A DNA stretch of 64,000 nt from Rhizorhabdus histidinilytica (GTDB taxonomy: Bacteria; Pseudomonadota; Alphaproteobacteria; Sphingomonadales; Sphingomonadaceae). Position 1 is the first letter of the stretch. The number at the start of each line of letters is the position of its first letter. The stretch lies in the NCBI RefSeq assembly GCF_900167915.1, contig NZ_FUYM01000002.1, positions 124,001 to 188,000 on the forward strand, read 5' to 3'. Of this stretch, positions 8,677 to 16,567 are shown piece by piece. Below the pieces are notes generated by a model, which was given only the letters and a program-made list of their open reading frames with translations, did no database searches and was not told where the DNA came from. The position numbers and the translations under genes were made by a program.

Positions 8677-9513
8677 CTAGACGACCGGATTGGCGAGCAG
8701 GCCGACCGCCTCGATCTCGACCTCGACCCGGTCGCCAGGCTGAAGGAATATCTGCGGGTCGCGGCGGACGCCGACGCCGCCGGGCGTGCCGGTCAGGATC
8801 ACGTCGCCCGGCGAGAGCGGGGTGAAGGTCGAGATATATTCGATCAGACGGGGCACGTCGAAGATCATGTCGCCCAGCCGGGCATCCTGCATAACCCGGC
8901 CGTTGAGGCGGCATTGGATGCGCAGCGGGGCGAGGTCGGCGATCTCGTCGCGCGTCACCAGCCAGGGGCCGAAGGGGCCGGTCGTCGGGAAGTTCTTGCC
9001 TGGCGTCATCTGGGTCGTGTGCTTCTGCCAGTCGCGGACGCTGACGTCGTTGTAGCAGGCATAGCCGGCGACATGCTCCATCGCCGCGGCGCGGGCGATG
9101 CGCCGGCCGGCCCGGCCGATCACGACGGCCAGCTCGGCCTCATAGTCGAGCATCCGCGTCTCGGGCGGACGCTCGATCGCCGCGCCATGGCCGATCTGCG
9201 CATCGGCGAAGCGGACGAACAGGGTGGGGTGGGCGACCTCGGGATTGTGGGTCTCAATGCGGTGCTCATGATAGTTGAGGCCGCAGCAGAGGATCTTCGC
9301 GGGGTCGGGGATCACGGGCAGTGGCCGCAGCGCGGCGGCCTCGACCAGCGGTGCGGAGGTGGCCGCTGCGCGCGCGGCGTCCAGTGCGTCGCGCTCCAGC
9401 AAGGCCTTGATCGAACCGATCCCCGGCAGGGCGTCGGTCATATCGCGGACGGCGTCCCTCTCGACGATGCCCCAGCCCTGCCGGCCGCCATGTTCGAAGC
9501 TCTGAAGTCTCAT
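8677..9513 (-). CDS. Fumarylacetoacetate hydrolase (FAH) family protein
   Basis: 278 residues. The metal-binding acidic residues lie in DYEAELAVVIG and NDVSVRD, and the family signature TGTPGGVG is near the C terminus. Family members cleave or rearrange acylpyruvates and oxo-enoic diacids (C-C hydrolase, isomerase/decarboxylase or hydratase roles). GGAGGAAAG precedes the start. It lies 18 bases downstream of the extradiol dioxygenase gene, so it probably processes a later meta-cleavage intermediate. It is convergent with the IclR gene, and the two stops are 2 bases apart. Confidence 0.88.
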   Translation of the reverse strand: MRLQSFEHGGRQGWGIVERDAVRDMTDALPGIGSIKALLERDALDAARAAATSAPLVEAAALRPLPVIPDPAKILCCGLNYHEHRIETHNPEVAHPTLFVRFADAQIGHGAAIERPPETRMLDYEAELAVVIGRAGRRIARAAAMEHVAGYACYNDVSVRDWQKHTTQMTPGKNFPTTGPFGPWLVTRDEIADLAPLRIQCRLNGRVMQDARLGDMIFDVPRLIEYISTFTPLSPGDVILTGTPGGVGVRRDPQIFLQPGDRVEVEIEAVGLLANPVV

Positions 9514-9531
9514 CGGTCGCTTTCCTCCGTC

Positions 9532-10530
9532 TCAGTCGTCGCCGCGCACGAAATCGGGCGCGCGCCTGCCCGCCGCCGCGGCGTCGAGCCGCAGGCGCAG
9601 TGCCTCGTCCCTTTTGTCCGGCGCGAGCCAGGAGCGTTCATGGCCCCAGAAGCTCGGCCCGAAATCGCATTCGAACGGCTGCCAGCGTTCCGGGTCGATC
9701 GACCGGCCGCCCCAGCCATATTCGATCATGAAGCCTGATGGGGAGCGCGCATAGAAGGAGGTCATATGATCGTTGCTGTGACGCCCGAGCGTGACGCCGA
9801 TCCGGCCCTCGTCGAGCTGGGCGAGGTCATAGGCCTGGCCGACATCATCGAGCGAATCGAGCTCGACCATCAGATGATGGAAGCCATCGGCGCCGGTGCC
9901 GATCAGCGCGAAGCTGTGATGGCGGCTATTGAGATGGAAGAACCAGGCTGGAAAGGGACGCAGCGCATAATCGCTGAGCCGGAAGCCGAGCAGCCCGGTA
10001 TAGAAGGGTATCACCGCCTCCGGCGATCGGGCGGTCAGCACGACATGGCCGAGGCCGAGCGGTCCGGTGCGGAAGCCGCTGATCGCGCGGCCGGGGACGA
10101 ATGGGCTCGGCGCATCGGCCGCGCCGTGGAAGAATTCGAGCCGGTTGCCGAGCGGATCCTGCGCGACCAGCAGACCGGCGACGCGGCGGCGCTCGACCAG
10201 GTCGCGGTCGCCGGGCGCGACGGCATGGCCGGCGTCCGACAGCCGCGCGGCAAGGACGGCGAGCGCTTCGGCATCGGCGACCTCCCAGCCCATCACGGCG
10301 ACCCGATCGCCCGCGCCGGCATCGACCAGGACGCGCGCCGCGCGCTCGTCGGTGCGCAGCACGAAGCTCCGGTTGCGGCGATCGGCCACCTGCATGCCAA
10401 GCAGTTCCGAGGCGAACCCCGCCCAGTCGTCGAGCCGCCGCGTCTCGATTCCGATATAGCCCAGTGACCGCAACAGGCCTCCCGCCCTTTCCTGGACTGC
10501 GGGCGGGCGATAGGGATGGTCATTCGCCAT
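9532..10530 (-). CDS. Type I extradiol ring-cleavage dioxygenase (two-domain VOC)
   Basis: 332 residues in two VOC-type domains. The C-terminal domain has the Fe(II) facial triad: His162 (LGLGHVVLT), His219 (FHHLMVEL) and Glu270 (FMIEYGWGG). The likely acid/base residues of BphC-type enzymes are also present, in RHHSFAL, GRHSNDH and Tyr260. The spacing of these residues matches 2,3-dihydroxybiphenyl or catechol 2,3-dioxygenases. The N-terminal domain lacks the triad, as usual. It should cleave a catechol meta to the hydroxyls with O2. The gene is first in a unit with the FAH hydrolase and divergent from a CMD gene only 31 bases away. The natural catechol is unknown; the size suggests a bulky, possibly bicyclic substrate. 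Confidence 0.9.
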   Translation of the reverse strand: MANDHPYRPPAVQERAGGLLRSLGYIGIETRRLDDWAGFASELLGMQVADRRNRSFVLRTDERAARVLVDAGAGDRVAVMGWEVADAEALAVLAARLSDAGHAVAPGDRDLVERRRVAGLLVAQDPLGNRLEFFHGAADAPSPFVPGRAISGFRTGPLGLGHVVLTARSPEAVIPFYTGLLGFRLSDYALRPFPAWFFHLNSRHHSFALIGTGADGFHHLMVELDSLDDVGQAYDLAQLDEGRIGVTLGRHSNDHMTSFYARSPSGFMIEYGWGGRSIDPERWQPFECDFGPSFWGHERSWLAPDKRDEALRLRLDAAAAGRRAPDFVRGDD

Positions 10531-10543
10531 GATGGAACATCAT
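10529..10543. promoter_or_regulatory. Palindrome between divergent dioxygenase and CMD genes
   Basis: ATGATG-GAA-CATCAT is a perfect 6-base inverted repeat in the 31-base gap between the two starts, and it includes the dioxygenase start codon. The gap is too short for two complete promoters, so promoter elements must lie inside the coding starts. Binding of a regulator here could control both directions. No regulator gene is immediately adjacent. Confidence 0.35.
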
Positions 10544-10561
10544 TTGGTTAGAGGAGATGTG

Positions 10562-11116
10562 ATGACCGGTCCGTCGAAGCCGCCGATCGGCCTTCCCGCC
10601 AGCCTGGAGGGCGCGACCCGCGAGCAGCGGCGGGTGGCCGAGCTGATCGCTTCGGGGCCGCGTGGATCGGTGCCCAGCCCGTTCCTTGCGATGCTCGATG
10701 CCCCCCCTCTGGCGGAGGCGATCCAGGCGGTCGGTGCGGTGCTGCGCTTCTCCTCGATCCTTCCCGATGCCGAGCGCGAGATAGCGATCCTTGCGACCGC
10801 AGGCGCGGTCCGCTGCGGCTATGAATGGAATTACCATGCGCCGATCGCACGGGCGGCAGGTGTTGCGGAGGCCGTGGTCGCGGCGACCCTGCCGGACGCC
10901 TTCGGGATGGAGGACGAACCCGCCGCTACCCTGATCAGGTTGTGTCGCCGTGTCGCCAGCGAGGGCGAGAGCGATCCGGACCTGCTCACCGCCGCGGTCG
11001 AGCGGTTCGGACGCGCCGGCGCGACCGAGATCGTCGCTATCGCCGGCTACTACCGACTGCTCGCCGGCTTCATCAAGGCGGGCGGGTTCGACCAGCCCTT
11101 CTCTCCTTTTCCCTGA
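10562..11116 (+). CDS. Carboxymuconolactone decarboxylase-like (CMD/AhpD fold) protein
   Basis: 184 residues from ATG 10562, chosen because GAGGAG lies 6-8 bases upstream; ATG 10529 would need the palindrome as leader. The core CMD helix pair is recognisable in AGAVRCGYEWNYHAPIARAA, with the Cys and His typical of the AhpD-like fold. Family members include 4-carboxymuconolactone decarboxylase and peroxidase-like proteins. The larger size suggests the single-protein AhpD-like subgroup. It is divergent from the extradiol dioxygenase gene and convergent with the LLM gene 4 bases on. The exact reaction is unknown. Confidence 0.82.
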   Translation: MTGPSKPPIGLPASLEGATREQRRVAELIASGPRGSVPSPFLAMLDAPPLAEAIQAVGAVLRFSSILPDAEREIAILATAGAVRCGYEWNYHAPIARAAGVAEAVVAATLPDAFGMEDEPAATLIRLCRRVASEGESDPDLLTAAVERFGRAGATEIVAIAGYYRLLAGFIKAGGFDQPFSPFP

Positions 11117-11120
11117 CGGA

Positions 11121-12428
11121 TCAGGCCGAGCGGCGCTCGGGATCACCGGCGACGGGCGCCATCGGGTCCTCGGCGACCACGGCGACGCCGCCGCCGCGAT
11201 CGGAACGCACGTTGACGAAGCTGCCTTCGTCCTTGCGCCGCAGACCGAAGCTGCGGACCTCCTCGATCTCGTCGATCGTCAACTCGGCCATGCGTGGCTT
11301 GCGGGCCAGCGCGCGCTCGATGTGGGGCGCCAGCTCCGCCTGTTTCTTCGCGAGCCGTTCCTCCTCACCCTGCTTCAGGCGCGGCATCGCGGTGGTCGCG
11401 AACAGCTCCAGCGATTCGCAGATATGCTGATGGTTGGCAGGCCCCGTCTGCTGGACGAAGATGATCTGGTCCACGCCAACGTCGGCATAGGCCTTGCAGT
11501 GGCGATAGACCTGCTCGGGGGTGCCGATGCCGCCATTGCCGTGATTGTCCTCGATCGACGCCTCGGCCTTCAGGAAATTCTCCCACACCGTCGAATGCCC
11601 GGGCTTGCCCTTGCCGAACGCGGCGTAGAAGCCGAGTGAATAGCCGAAATATTTGAAGCCCTGTGATCCCCGGCGGATCGCCTCCAGCTCGTTCTCGTGG
11701 ACCGACAGCGCGGTGACGATCGCGAAATTGGCGTTCACCGCATGGCCGATCGGCACGCATTCGTCGGATCGGATGATGTCGTAATATTCCTGCACCCACT
11801 TGCCCGCCTGCTCGGGCGCGGCGAAGCCGAACACCAGAGCGCCCATGCCGTTGCGCGCCGCGTGGAGGATGGTGTCGCGGCGCGAGCAGGCGACCCACAG
11901 CGGCGGGTGCGGCGTCTGCAACGGCTTGGGAACGATGTTCCGGGTCGGCATCGAGAAATGCTCGCCCTCATAGCCCGGATAGGGATTCATCGTCAGCATG
12001 TTGGCGCATTGCTCGGTCGCTTCGCGCCACATGTCCTTCTTCAGGTCCGGATCGACGCCGAAACCTTCCAGCTCCATCGCCGTGCCGCTTTCGCCCGTGC
12101 CCCATTCGATGCGGCCGTTGGACAGCAGGTCGAGCGTCGCGATCCGCTCGGCGACGCGGGCGGGGTGGTTGATCCTGGGCGGCATCACCGCGATGCCGTG
12201 CCCCAACCGCATCCGCTTGGTCCGTTGGGTCAGCGCGCCGAGGAACACCTCGGGCGCCGAGCTGTGCGAATATTCCTCGAGGAAATGATGCTCGACGAGC
12301 CAAGCATAGTCATAGCCCAGCCGATCGGCCAGCTCGAGCTCGGTCAGCGCGTTGTGGAAGGTCTGGCGATCCTTCTCGGCGCTGAACGGGGCCGGTGACT
12401 GATGCTCGTAGAAAAGGCCGAACTGCAT
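11121..12428 (-). CDS. LLM-class flavin-dependent monooxygenase
   Basis: 435 residues. The luciferase-like TIM barrel is clear from MQFGLFYEHQ at the N terminus, YAWLVEHHF, GHGIAVMPPRINHPARVAER, RIEWGTGESG and the PHPPLWVACS strand. Such enzymes use FMNH2 supplied by a reductase to insert oxygen (hydroxylation, Baeyer-Villiger or C-N/C-S cleavage). A flavin reductase gene is present at 16009-16548. The C-terminal 60 or so residues are an extension beyond the usual fold. It is the last gene of the long minus-strand block, 11 bases after the SMP-30 gene. The substrate is unknown. Confidence 0.88.
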   Translation of the reverse strand: MQFGLFYEHQSPAPFSAEKDRQTFHNALTELELADRLGYDYAWLVEHHFLEEYSHSSAPEVFLGALTQRTKRMRLGHGIAVMPPRINHPARVAERIATLDLLSNGRIEWGTGESGTAMELEGFGVDPDLKKDMWREATEQCANMLTMNPYPGYEGEHFSMPTRNIVPKPLQTPHPPLWVACSRRDTILHAARNGMGALVFGFAAPEQAGKWVQEYYDIIRSDECVPIGHAVNANFAIVTALSVHENELEAIRRGSQGFKYFGYSLGFYAAFGKGKPGHSTVWENFLKAEASIEDNHGNGGIGTPEQVYRHCKAYADVGVDQIIFVQQTGPANHQHICESLELFATTAMPRLKQGEEERLAKKQAELAPHIERALARKPRMAELTIDEIEEVRSFGLRRKDEGSFVNVRSDRGGGVAVVAEDPMAPVAGDPERRSA

Positions 12429-12439
12429 GGTCTGTCCTC

Positions 12440-13372
12440 TCAGGAAGTCGGGAGCGCGCCGCGCGGCACGGGGATGCCGGTCGTGGAGAGCCGGATGCGG
12501 TGGAGGCTGCGGGCGCCGGTGAAGTAGAGCGTGCGCCAGTCGGCATCGCCCCAGTTGAGGTTGGAGGCGCGGCCCTCGATCAGGATCGTGCCGAGATGCT
12601 CGCCCTGCGGGTTCAGGACCCAGATGCCGCCGGGGCCGGTGCAGTAGACGTTGCCGTCGACATCGACCTTCATCCCGTCGGGGCCGCCGGGCCGATCGTC
12701 GCCGCGCATGTCGCAGAACAGCCGCGCGCTGCCGAGGTCGAGCATGCCGTCGGCCTCGACGTCATAGGCCATGATCAGCATGCGGTGCCGGTTGCTGTCG
12801 TTGACGTAGAGGATCGTCTCGTCAGGCGAGAAGCACAGGCCGTTGGGGTTGATCAGGTCTCGGACGACCATGTTGATCCGTTGCAGGTCGGGCGAGACGC
12901 GGTAGACGCCGGCCACATCCAGCTCCGGCGGATGATCGATCGGCGTGAACGGGACCTTGGGCGGCGGATCGGTGAAGTAGATCGCGCCGTCCGATTTCAC
13001 GACGACGTCGTTGGGCCGGTTGAGCTTCAGCCCGCGATACTTGTCGGCGACGACGGTGACGCTGCCGTCCTTCTCCTCGCGGTCGACGCGACGGCTGAAA
13101 TGGTGGCAGACGACCAGCCGCCCCTCGCGGTCGAGGGTCTGGCCGTTGCCGTTCTGGGTGTCTTCCTTGTCGATGCTGATTCCCTGCTCGGGGTGCCAGC
13201 GCATCCGGCGGCTGTTGTGGATGTCGCTGAACAGCAGGTGGCCGTGCTCGGCGATCCACACCGGTCCTTCGGCCGGGCCGGTCGGGCCGCCGAAGCCGCG
13301 CCCCAGCTCCTCCGAGTCGGTTCCGGGCGGGATGATGGCGTCGAGCGCCGCACTGAGCCGTTCGATCGGCAT
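12440..13372 (-). CDS. SMP-30/gluconolactonase family lactone hydrolase
   Basis: 310 residues with the six-bladed propeller pattern. Metal-binding candidates are the Glu in PAEGPVW, the Asn in LNRPNDVVV and the Asn/Asp in NPNGLCFSPDE. There is no signal peptide. Family members open lactone rings. Here that would fit hydrolysis of a lactone made by a Baeyer-Villiger step of the neighbouring LLM oxygenases (inference). The start at 13372 has AGAGG about 14 bases upstream. It lies directly before the LLM gene and after a 119-base spacer with inverted repeats. Confidence 0.85.
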   Translation of the reverse strand: MPIERLSAALDAIIPPGTDSEELGRGFGGPTGPAEGPVWIAEHGHLLFSDIHNSRRMRWHPEQGISIDKEDTQNGNGQTLDREGRLVVCHHFSRRVDREEKDGSVTVVADKYRGLKLNRPNDVVVKSDGAIYFTDPPPKVPFTPIDHPPELDVAGVYRVSPDLQRINMVVRDLINPNGLCFSPDETILYVNDSNRHRMLIMAYDVEADGMLDLGSARLFCDMRGDDRPGGPDGMKVDVDGNVYCTGPGGIWVLNPQGEHLGTILIEGRASNLNWGDADWRTLYFTGARSLHRIRLSTTGIPVPRGALPTS

Positions 13373-13378
13373 GGCCGT

Positions 13379-13464
13379 GAATATTCCTCTCCGCTGTGTA
13401 AAATGACAGCTTAGCTGATAACAGCTTTGCTGCCATGTTGAACGGCGTTTGTAAAGGAATATTC
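13379..13464. promoter_or_regulatory. Spacer with paired 10-base inverted repeat and direct repeats
   Basis: The 119-base gap upstream of the SMP-30 gene is AT-richer than its surroundings. GAATATTCCT (13379-13388) and its reverse complement AGGAATATTC (13455-13464) flank it. Each contains the self-palindrome GAATATTC. Between them ACAGCTT is repeated at 13406 and 13421, and GCTGATAA occurs at 13414 and 13470. This is the layout of an operator or looping site controlling the SMP-30/LLM pair. No promoter hexamers could be fixed with confidence. Confidence 0.4.
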
Positions 13465-13491
13465 GCCTGGCTGATAATATGGGAGTCTTGA

Positions 13492-14367
13492 TCAGGCCGT
13501 CGGGGGTGTCCAGTTCAGGATGCGCATAGCCGTGCCGCCGAAGATCGCTGCCTTGGCGGCCTCGTCGATCTCATCGCTGTGCAGCAGCATGTCGCGGCTC
13601 TCGCTGTAGAGGCAGCCGCGGTTGCGCGAGGGGCCGCGCGCCTCGGCCATGCGCAGCCGCGTATAGTCGCTCGCCCAGAGCAGCCGGTCGGCGCCGAACG
13701 CGGCGATCACGCGGTGGAGGTTCGGCCAGGTGTCGGCGAAGGGATAGGCCTGCGCCGACAGCAGCGGGATGCCGCACAGCTTGACGTGGACGTTGGGAAG
13801 GTCGGCCAGCGCCAGCAGTCCGTCGAGCCGATCCCAGGGATCGTCGCGCGGCGGCGACACCGGATGCTGGCTGACGCCGAGATGATCGATGATCACGGTC
13901 AGGCCGGGGTGCCTTTCGATCAGCGGCCGCATCGCCGCTGCCTGCCCATGGGTCGACAGGAACAGCGGCAGGCCGACCCGCTCGGCTGCCTCGAACCCCG
14001 CGTCCATCCCGCCCGATATGAAGCCGGGCGACAGTTCGGTGGTGCGGAAATCGGTGACGAGCAGGCGGCCGGCGACCAGCCGGCCATCTCCGCGCGCGCG
14101 CTCGACGGCGGCGGCGAGGTCGGTGCCGGTCGCGGCGAAGGTCTCGACCCCGATGAAGCGGCCGGGATAGCGGGCGACGCAGGCGCCCACATAGGGCAGC
14201 GCCGCGACCACGAGTGCCGCGTCGACCCCGACGCTGTCCATCGCCTCGCGTGCGATCTCGACGTTGATCAGCAGCTTCGCCGCGTCGGGCAGGCCGTCGT
14301 CGACCGGCAGCGGTGGGTTCGGCTGGTGGATCTGGCCGTCGATGATCGGGAAGGGGGTGGTCTTCAT
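13492..14367 (-). CDS. Amidohydrolase_2 family TIM-barrel hydrolase/decarboxylase
   Basis: 291 residues from ATG 14367. Family features are the N-terminal IIDGQIH, STHGQ, VIIDHLG and the C-terminal WASDYTR with the conserved Asp. The usual HxH pair after beta strand 1 reads QIH here, so the first metal-ligand His is replaced by Gln. This may mean altered or absent metal binding. Relatives include 2-pyrone-4,6-dicarboxylate lactonase and ACMSD/LigW decarboxylases. It lies in the long operon 17 bases after the small zinc-ribbon gene. Lactone hydrolysis or decarboxylation of a ring-cleavage product is plausible; the substrate is unknown. Confidence 0.82.
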   Translation of the reverse strand: MKTTPFPIIDGQIHQPNPPLPVDDGLPDAAKLLINVEIAREAMDSVGVDAALVVAALPYVGACVARYPGRFIGVETFAATGTDLAAAVERARGDGRLVAGRLLVTDFRTTELSPGFISGGMDAGFEAAERVGLPLFLSTHGQAAAMRPLIERHPGLTVIIDHLGVSQHPVSPPRDDPWDRLDGLLALADLPNVHVKLCGIPLLSAQAYPFADTWPNLHRVIAAFGADRLLWASDYTRLRMAEARGPSRNRGCLYSESRDMLLHSDEIDEAAKAAIFGGTAMRILNWTPPTA

Positions 14368-14384
14368 GAAGGTCTTTCGAAGGG

Positions 14385-14606
14385 TCAGTGCGCCGGCATG
14401 GCGCGATAGATGGCGCGGCCGCAGGCGGCGCAGCTGATGTCCTCGGGAGGCTCGTGCCGGGCGGGCGCCGGGCCGGCATGCGCCTCGCCCGCGCAACAGG
14501 AGCAACTCGACGCTATGGTGAAGCGATCATATCGTTCGAGCATCGCCGCGCTCCACGGCGCCCCGCAGAAGGGGCAGGCGGGGCCGCTCGGTTCAGGGTC
14601 GGTCAT
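14385..14606 (-). CDS. Small cysteine-rich zinc-ribbon protein
   Basis: 73 residues from ATG 14606, preceded by GGGAG. Cysteine motifs are CPFCG near residue 12, SCSCC near the middle and CAACG near the C terminus. This is the pattern of one or two zinc-ribbon knuckles. It lies between the amidohydrolase and HTH-methyltransferase genes in the same direction, so it belongs to the operon. No known family was recognised. It could be a metal-binding partner of one of the neighbouring enzymes or a small regulator. Confidence 0.65.
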   Translation of the reverse strand: MTDPEPSGPACPFCGAPWSAAMLERYDRFTIASSCSCCAGEAHAGPAPARHEPPEDISCAACGRAIYRAMPAH

Positions 14607-14634
14607 TGCTCCCACTCGATGATTTGACGCGTGG

Positions 14635-16005
14635 TCAATGCAGCCGCGCTCGTCTGGAGATCATATAGACCTCGTCGTTGAACCACAGGCCGCCATGGCG
14701 TTGCAGCACGTCGCGGGTCGCTTCCAGATAATGGTCGTTGGACAGTGCGCCCGCCAGCCGTTCGTCGGTGATCTGGGCGACGTAGCTCGCCGCGTTCCAT
14801 GCCGCGAACAGGGTCGAGCTGCCGATCGGCATGCCCTCGCTGATCTCGGTCGGCAGGGTGCGGACGTCATAGCGGAACAGCGTGCTTTCGGGGGCCATGT
14901 CGTGGAAATGATAGTCGCGCGCGGCGGGGCCCAGCTCCTCGGCCACCTGCCGCAGGATCGCTTCACCGTCGTCGCGAAAGGGCGCCTCGTCGGGCCAGAT
15001 GCCGTTGATGATCTCCATGCCCGGGTCGCGGCCATGGCTATGGACGCCCATCAGCTTGCCGTTCGGGCGAAGCGCACGGACCAGTGGGGTGATCACCCGC
15101 GACGTCTTGAATTCGAGCGGTGCGCTCGCGCGGTAGGGCTGCGACGCCAGCACGAAGTCGAAATCCGCCTTGGCATAGCCGCGCCGCGGCACGATCGGAT
15201 CGAGCATGAAGCCATGATCCTTGCGATAGAGGATCAGCACCGTCGGCGTCTTGTAGAGCGGGTTGCCGCTCGATCCGATCGTCGTCTGCCAGTTCTTCTG
15301 GAGAAAGGGTTCGAGCGCGGTGATCTGCTCCTCGAACTCGCCGGCCGAGGTGCCGTCGAGCGCGACTTCGTGCCACACCATCCGGCTCGCCGCCGCCGCG
15401 CTGTCGGGCTGGAGCAGCGGCGTCTCGGCATATTTGAGGTTGGTGAGGACGAGGACCGTCGCCGAATGCTCACGCAGCCGGTCGGGCATCTTCTCCAGGG
15501 TCAGCCGGATGTTCTCCATGCTGATCTCCTTGGCGACGACGTAGAAGGGTACCCATGGATGGCGGCGGTGCAGCCCGCGCAGCATGCGGGCGAGTGCGGT
15601 GCCGTCGCCCGCGCCGCCGTCGAGGAGGCGGATCGCCGGCGGGCTGGGCTGGGTCTCGCACAGCTCCTGTACCGCACGATCGGCGATGATCTGCTTCTCG
15701 GTCGTCGTGTTGACGAACATCAGATATTTCTGGCGGTTATCGTAGAAGCGGAAGGCGTGCTCGGGCCTCAGGCCCGCGCGCAGGCCCTTGATCCCCGATC
15801 GTAGCGCCTCGGCTGACGTGCCGCCCTGCTCCTCGATGAAGCGGTGGACCCGTTCGACCGTCTGCACCGTCACCCGCCCGCCCTGCTGGAGCCGCGCGAC
15901 GAGCTTGCCGTCGTTGACCGCCAGCCGGCCGAAGGTCGATTGCGCCATCTTCATCCGGCGGCAGGCATGCTCGATCTGCTCGAGCAGCGCTTCGGTGTCG
16001 TCCAT
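14635..16005 (-). CDS. N-terminal HTH-like domain fused to a class I SAM methyltransferase
   Basis: 456 residues. Residues 1-60 form an HTH-like domain (AQSTFGRLAVNDGKLVARLQ, then a helix with VERVHRFIEEQ) resembling short stand-alone alphaproteobacterial DNA-binding proteins. From about residue 80 the protein is colinear with the methyltransferase at 205-1401. It has the same FRFYDNRQKYLMFVNT block, motif I as LLDGGAGDGTAL, the KEIS strand and the C-terminal AAWNAASYVAQI. It lies inside the long catabolic operon, 3 bases after the flavin reductase gene. It might be a DNA-binding protein that senses SAM or a methylated intermediate, or an enzyme with an N-terminal dimerisation module. Confidence 0.78.
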   Translation of the reverse strand: MDDTEALLEQIEHACRRMKMAQSTFGRLAVNDGKLVARLQQGGRVTVQTVERVHRFIEEQGGTSAEALRSGIKGLRAGLRPEHAFRFYDNRQKYLMFVNTTTEKQIIADRAVQELCETQPSPPAIRLLDGGAGDGTALARMLRGLHRRHPWVPFYVVAKEISMENIRLTLEKMPDRLREHSATVLVLTNLKYAETPLLQPDSAAAASRMVWHEVALDGTSAGEFEEQITALEPFLQKNWQTTIGSSGNPLYKTPTVLILYRKDHGFMLDPIVPRRGYAKADFDFVLASQPYRASAPLEFKTSRVITPLVRALRPNGKLMGVHSHGRDPGMEIINGIWPDEAPFRDDGEAILRQVAEELGPAARDYHFHDMAPESTLFRYDVRTLPTEISEGMPIGSSTLFAAWNAASYVAQITDERLAGALSNDHYLEATRDVLQRHGGLWFNDEVYMISRRARLH

Positions 16006-16008
16006 CGC

Positions 16009-16548
16009 CTATTGCCCCTCCGCCGTCAGGGCATCCGCGGCCGGGTGCGCGTAGTGGCCGTCGACATAGATCAGCGGGTCGATCTCGTCCGTTCCGATCT
16101 GCACTTCGGTTACCGTGCCCACGACGATGGTATGGGTGCCGTGGTCCATGTGTGTCGCATATTCACAGACGAAGCTCGCCTCGCAGCCGCGGAGATAGGG
16201 CGTGCCGCATGCGGCGGAATCCCACCGCCCCTCGCGGAACCGCCCCTCGCCGCGTTCCGCACCGCCGCATTGCTCCGATATGGCGTGCTGGTCGGCATGC
16301 AGGATGTTGACGCAGAAATTGGCGCCGCGCGTGATCGGGCCGTGGACCCCGGCCTGCCGATCGATGCAGACCAGCAGCGAGGGCGGGTCCATGCTAAGCT
16401 CGGTCACAGCGGTGGCGGTCTTTGCCCAGCGCCGTTCGCCGTCCCAGCAGGTGATCACCGCCACCGGCCGGCCCAGCCGGCGCAGGCCGATTTCCATCTG
16501 CTCCCGGAGGCTCCGGGCCGCCACCGCGATCGTGCAGGCCTCTCCCAT
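16009..16548 (-). CDS. Flavin reductase domain protein (reductase of a two-component monooxygenase)
   Basis: 179 residues from ATG 16548, with GGAGAGGACGGGAAG just upstream. The flavin-reductase-like split barrel is seen in GRPVAVITCWDG, TAVTELSMDPPSLLVCIDR, GANFCVNILHADQ and the C-terminal DPLIYVDGHYA. Such proteins reduce FMN or FAD with NAD(P)H and pass it to a partner oxygenase. The two LLM monooxygenases of the same operon are the obvious partners. The gene is in the operon between CMD and HTH-methyltransferase genes. A longer frame to 16653 would overlap the CMD gene and is not preferred. Confidence 0.9.
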   Translation of the reverse strand: MGEACTIAVAARSLREQMEIGLRRLGRPVAVITCWDGERRWAKTATAVTELSMDPPSLLVCIDRQAGVHGPITRGANFCVNILHADQHAISEQCGGAERGEGRFREGRWDSAACGTPYLRGCEASFVCEYATHMDHGTHTIVVGTVTEVQIGTDEIDPLIYVDGHYAHPAADALTAEGQ

Positions 16549-16567
16549 CTTCCCGTCCTCTCCTGGC

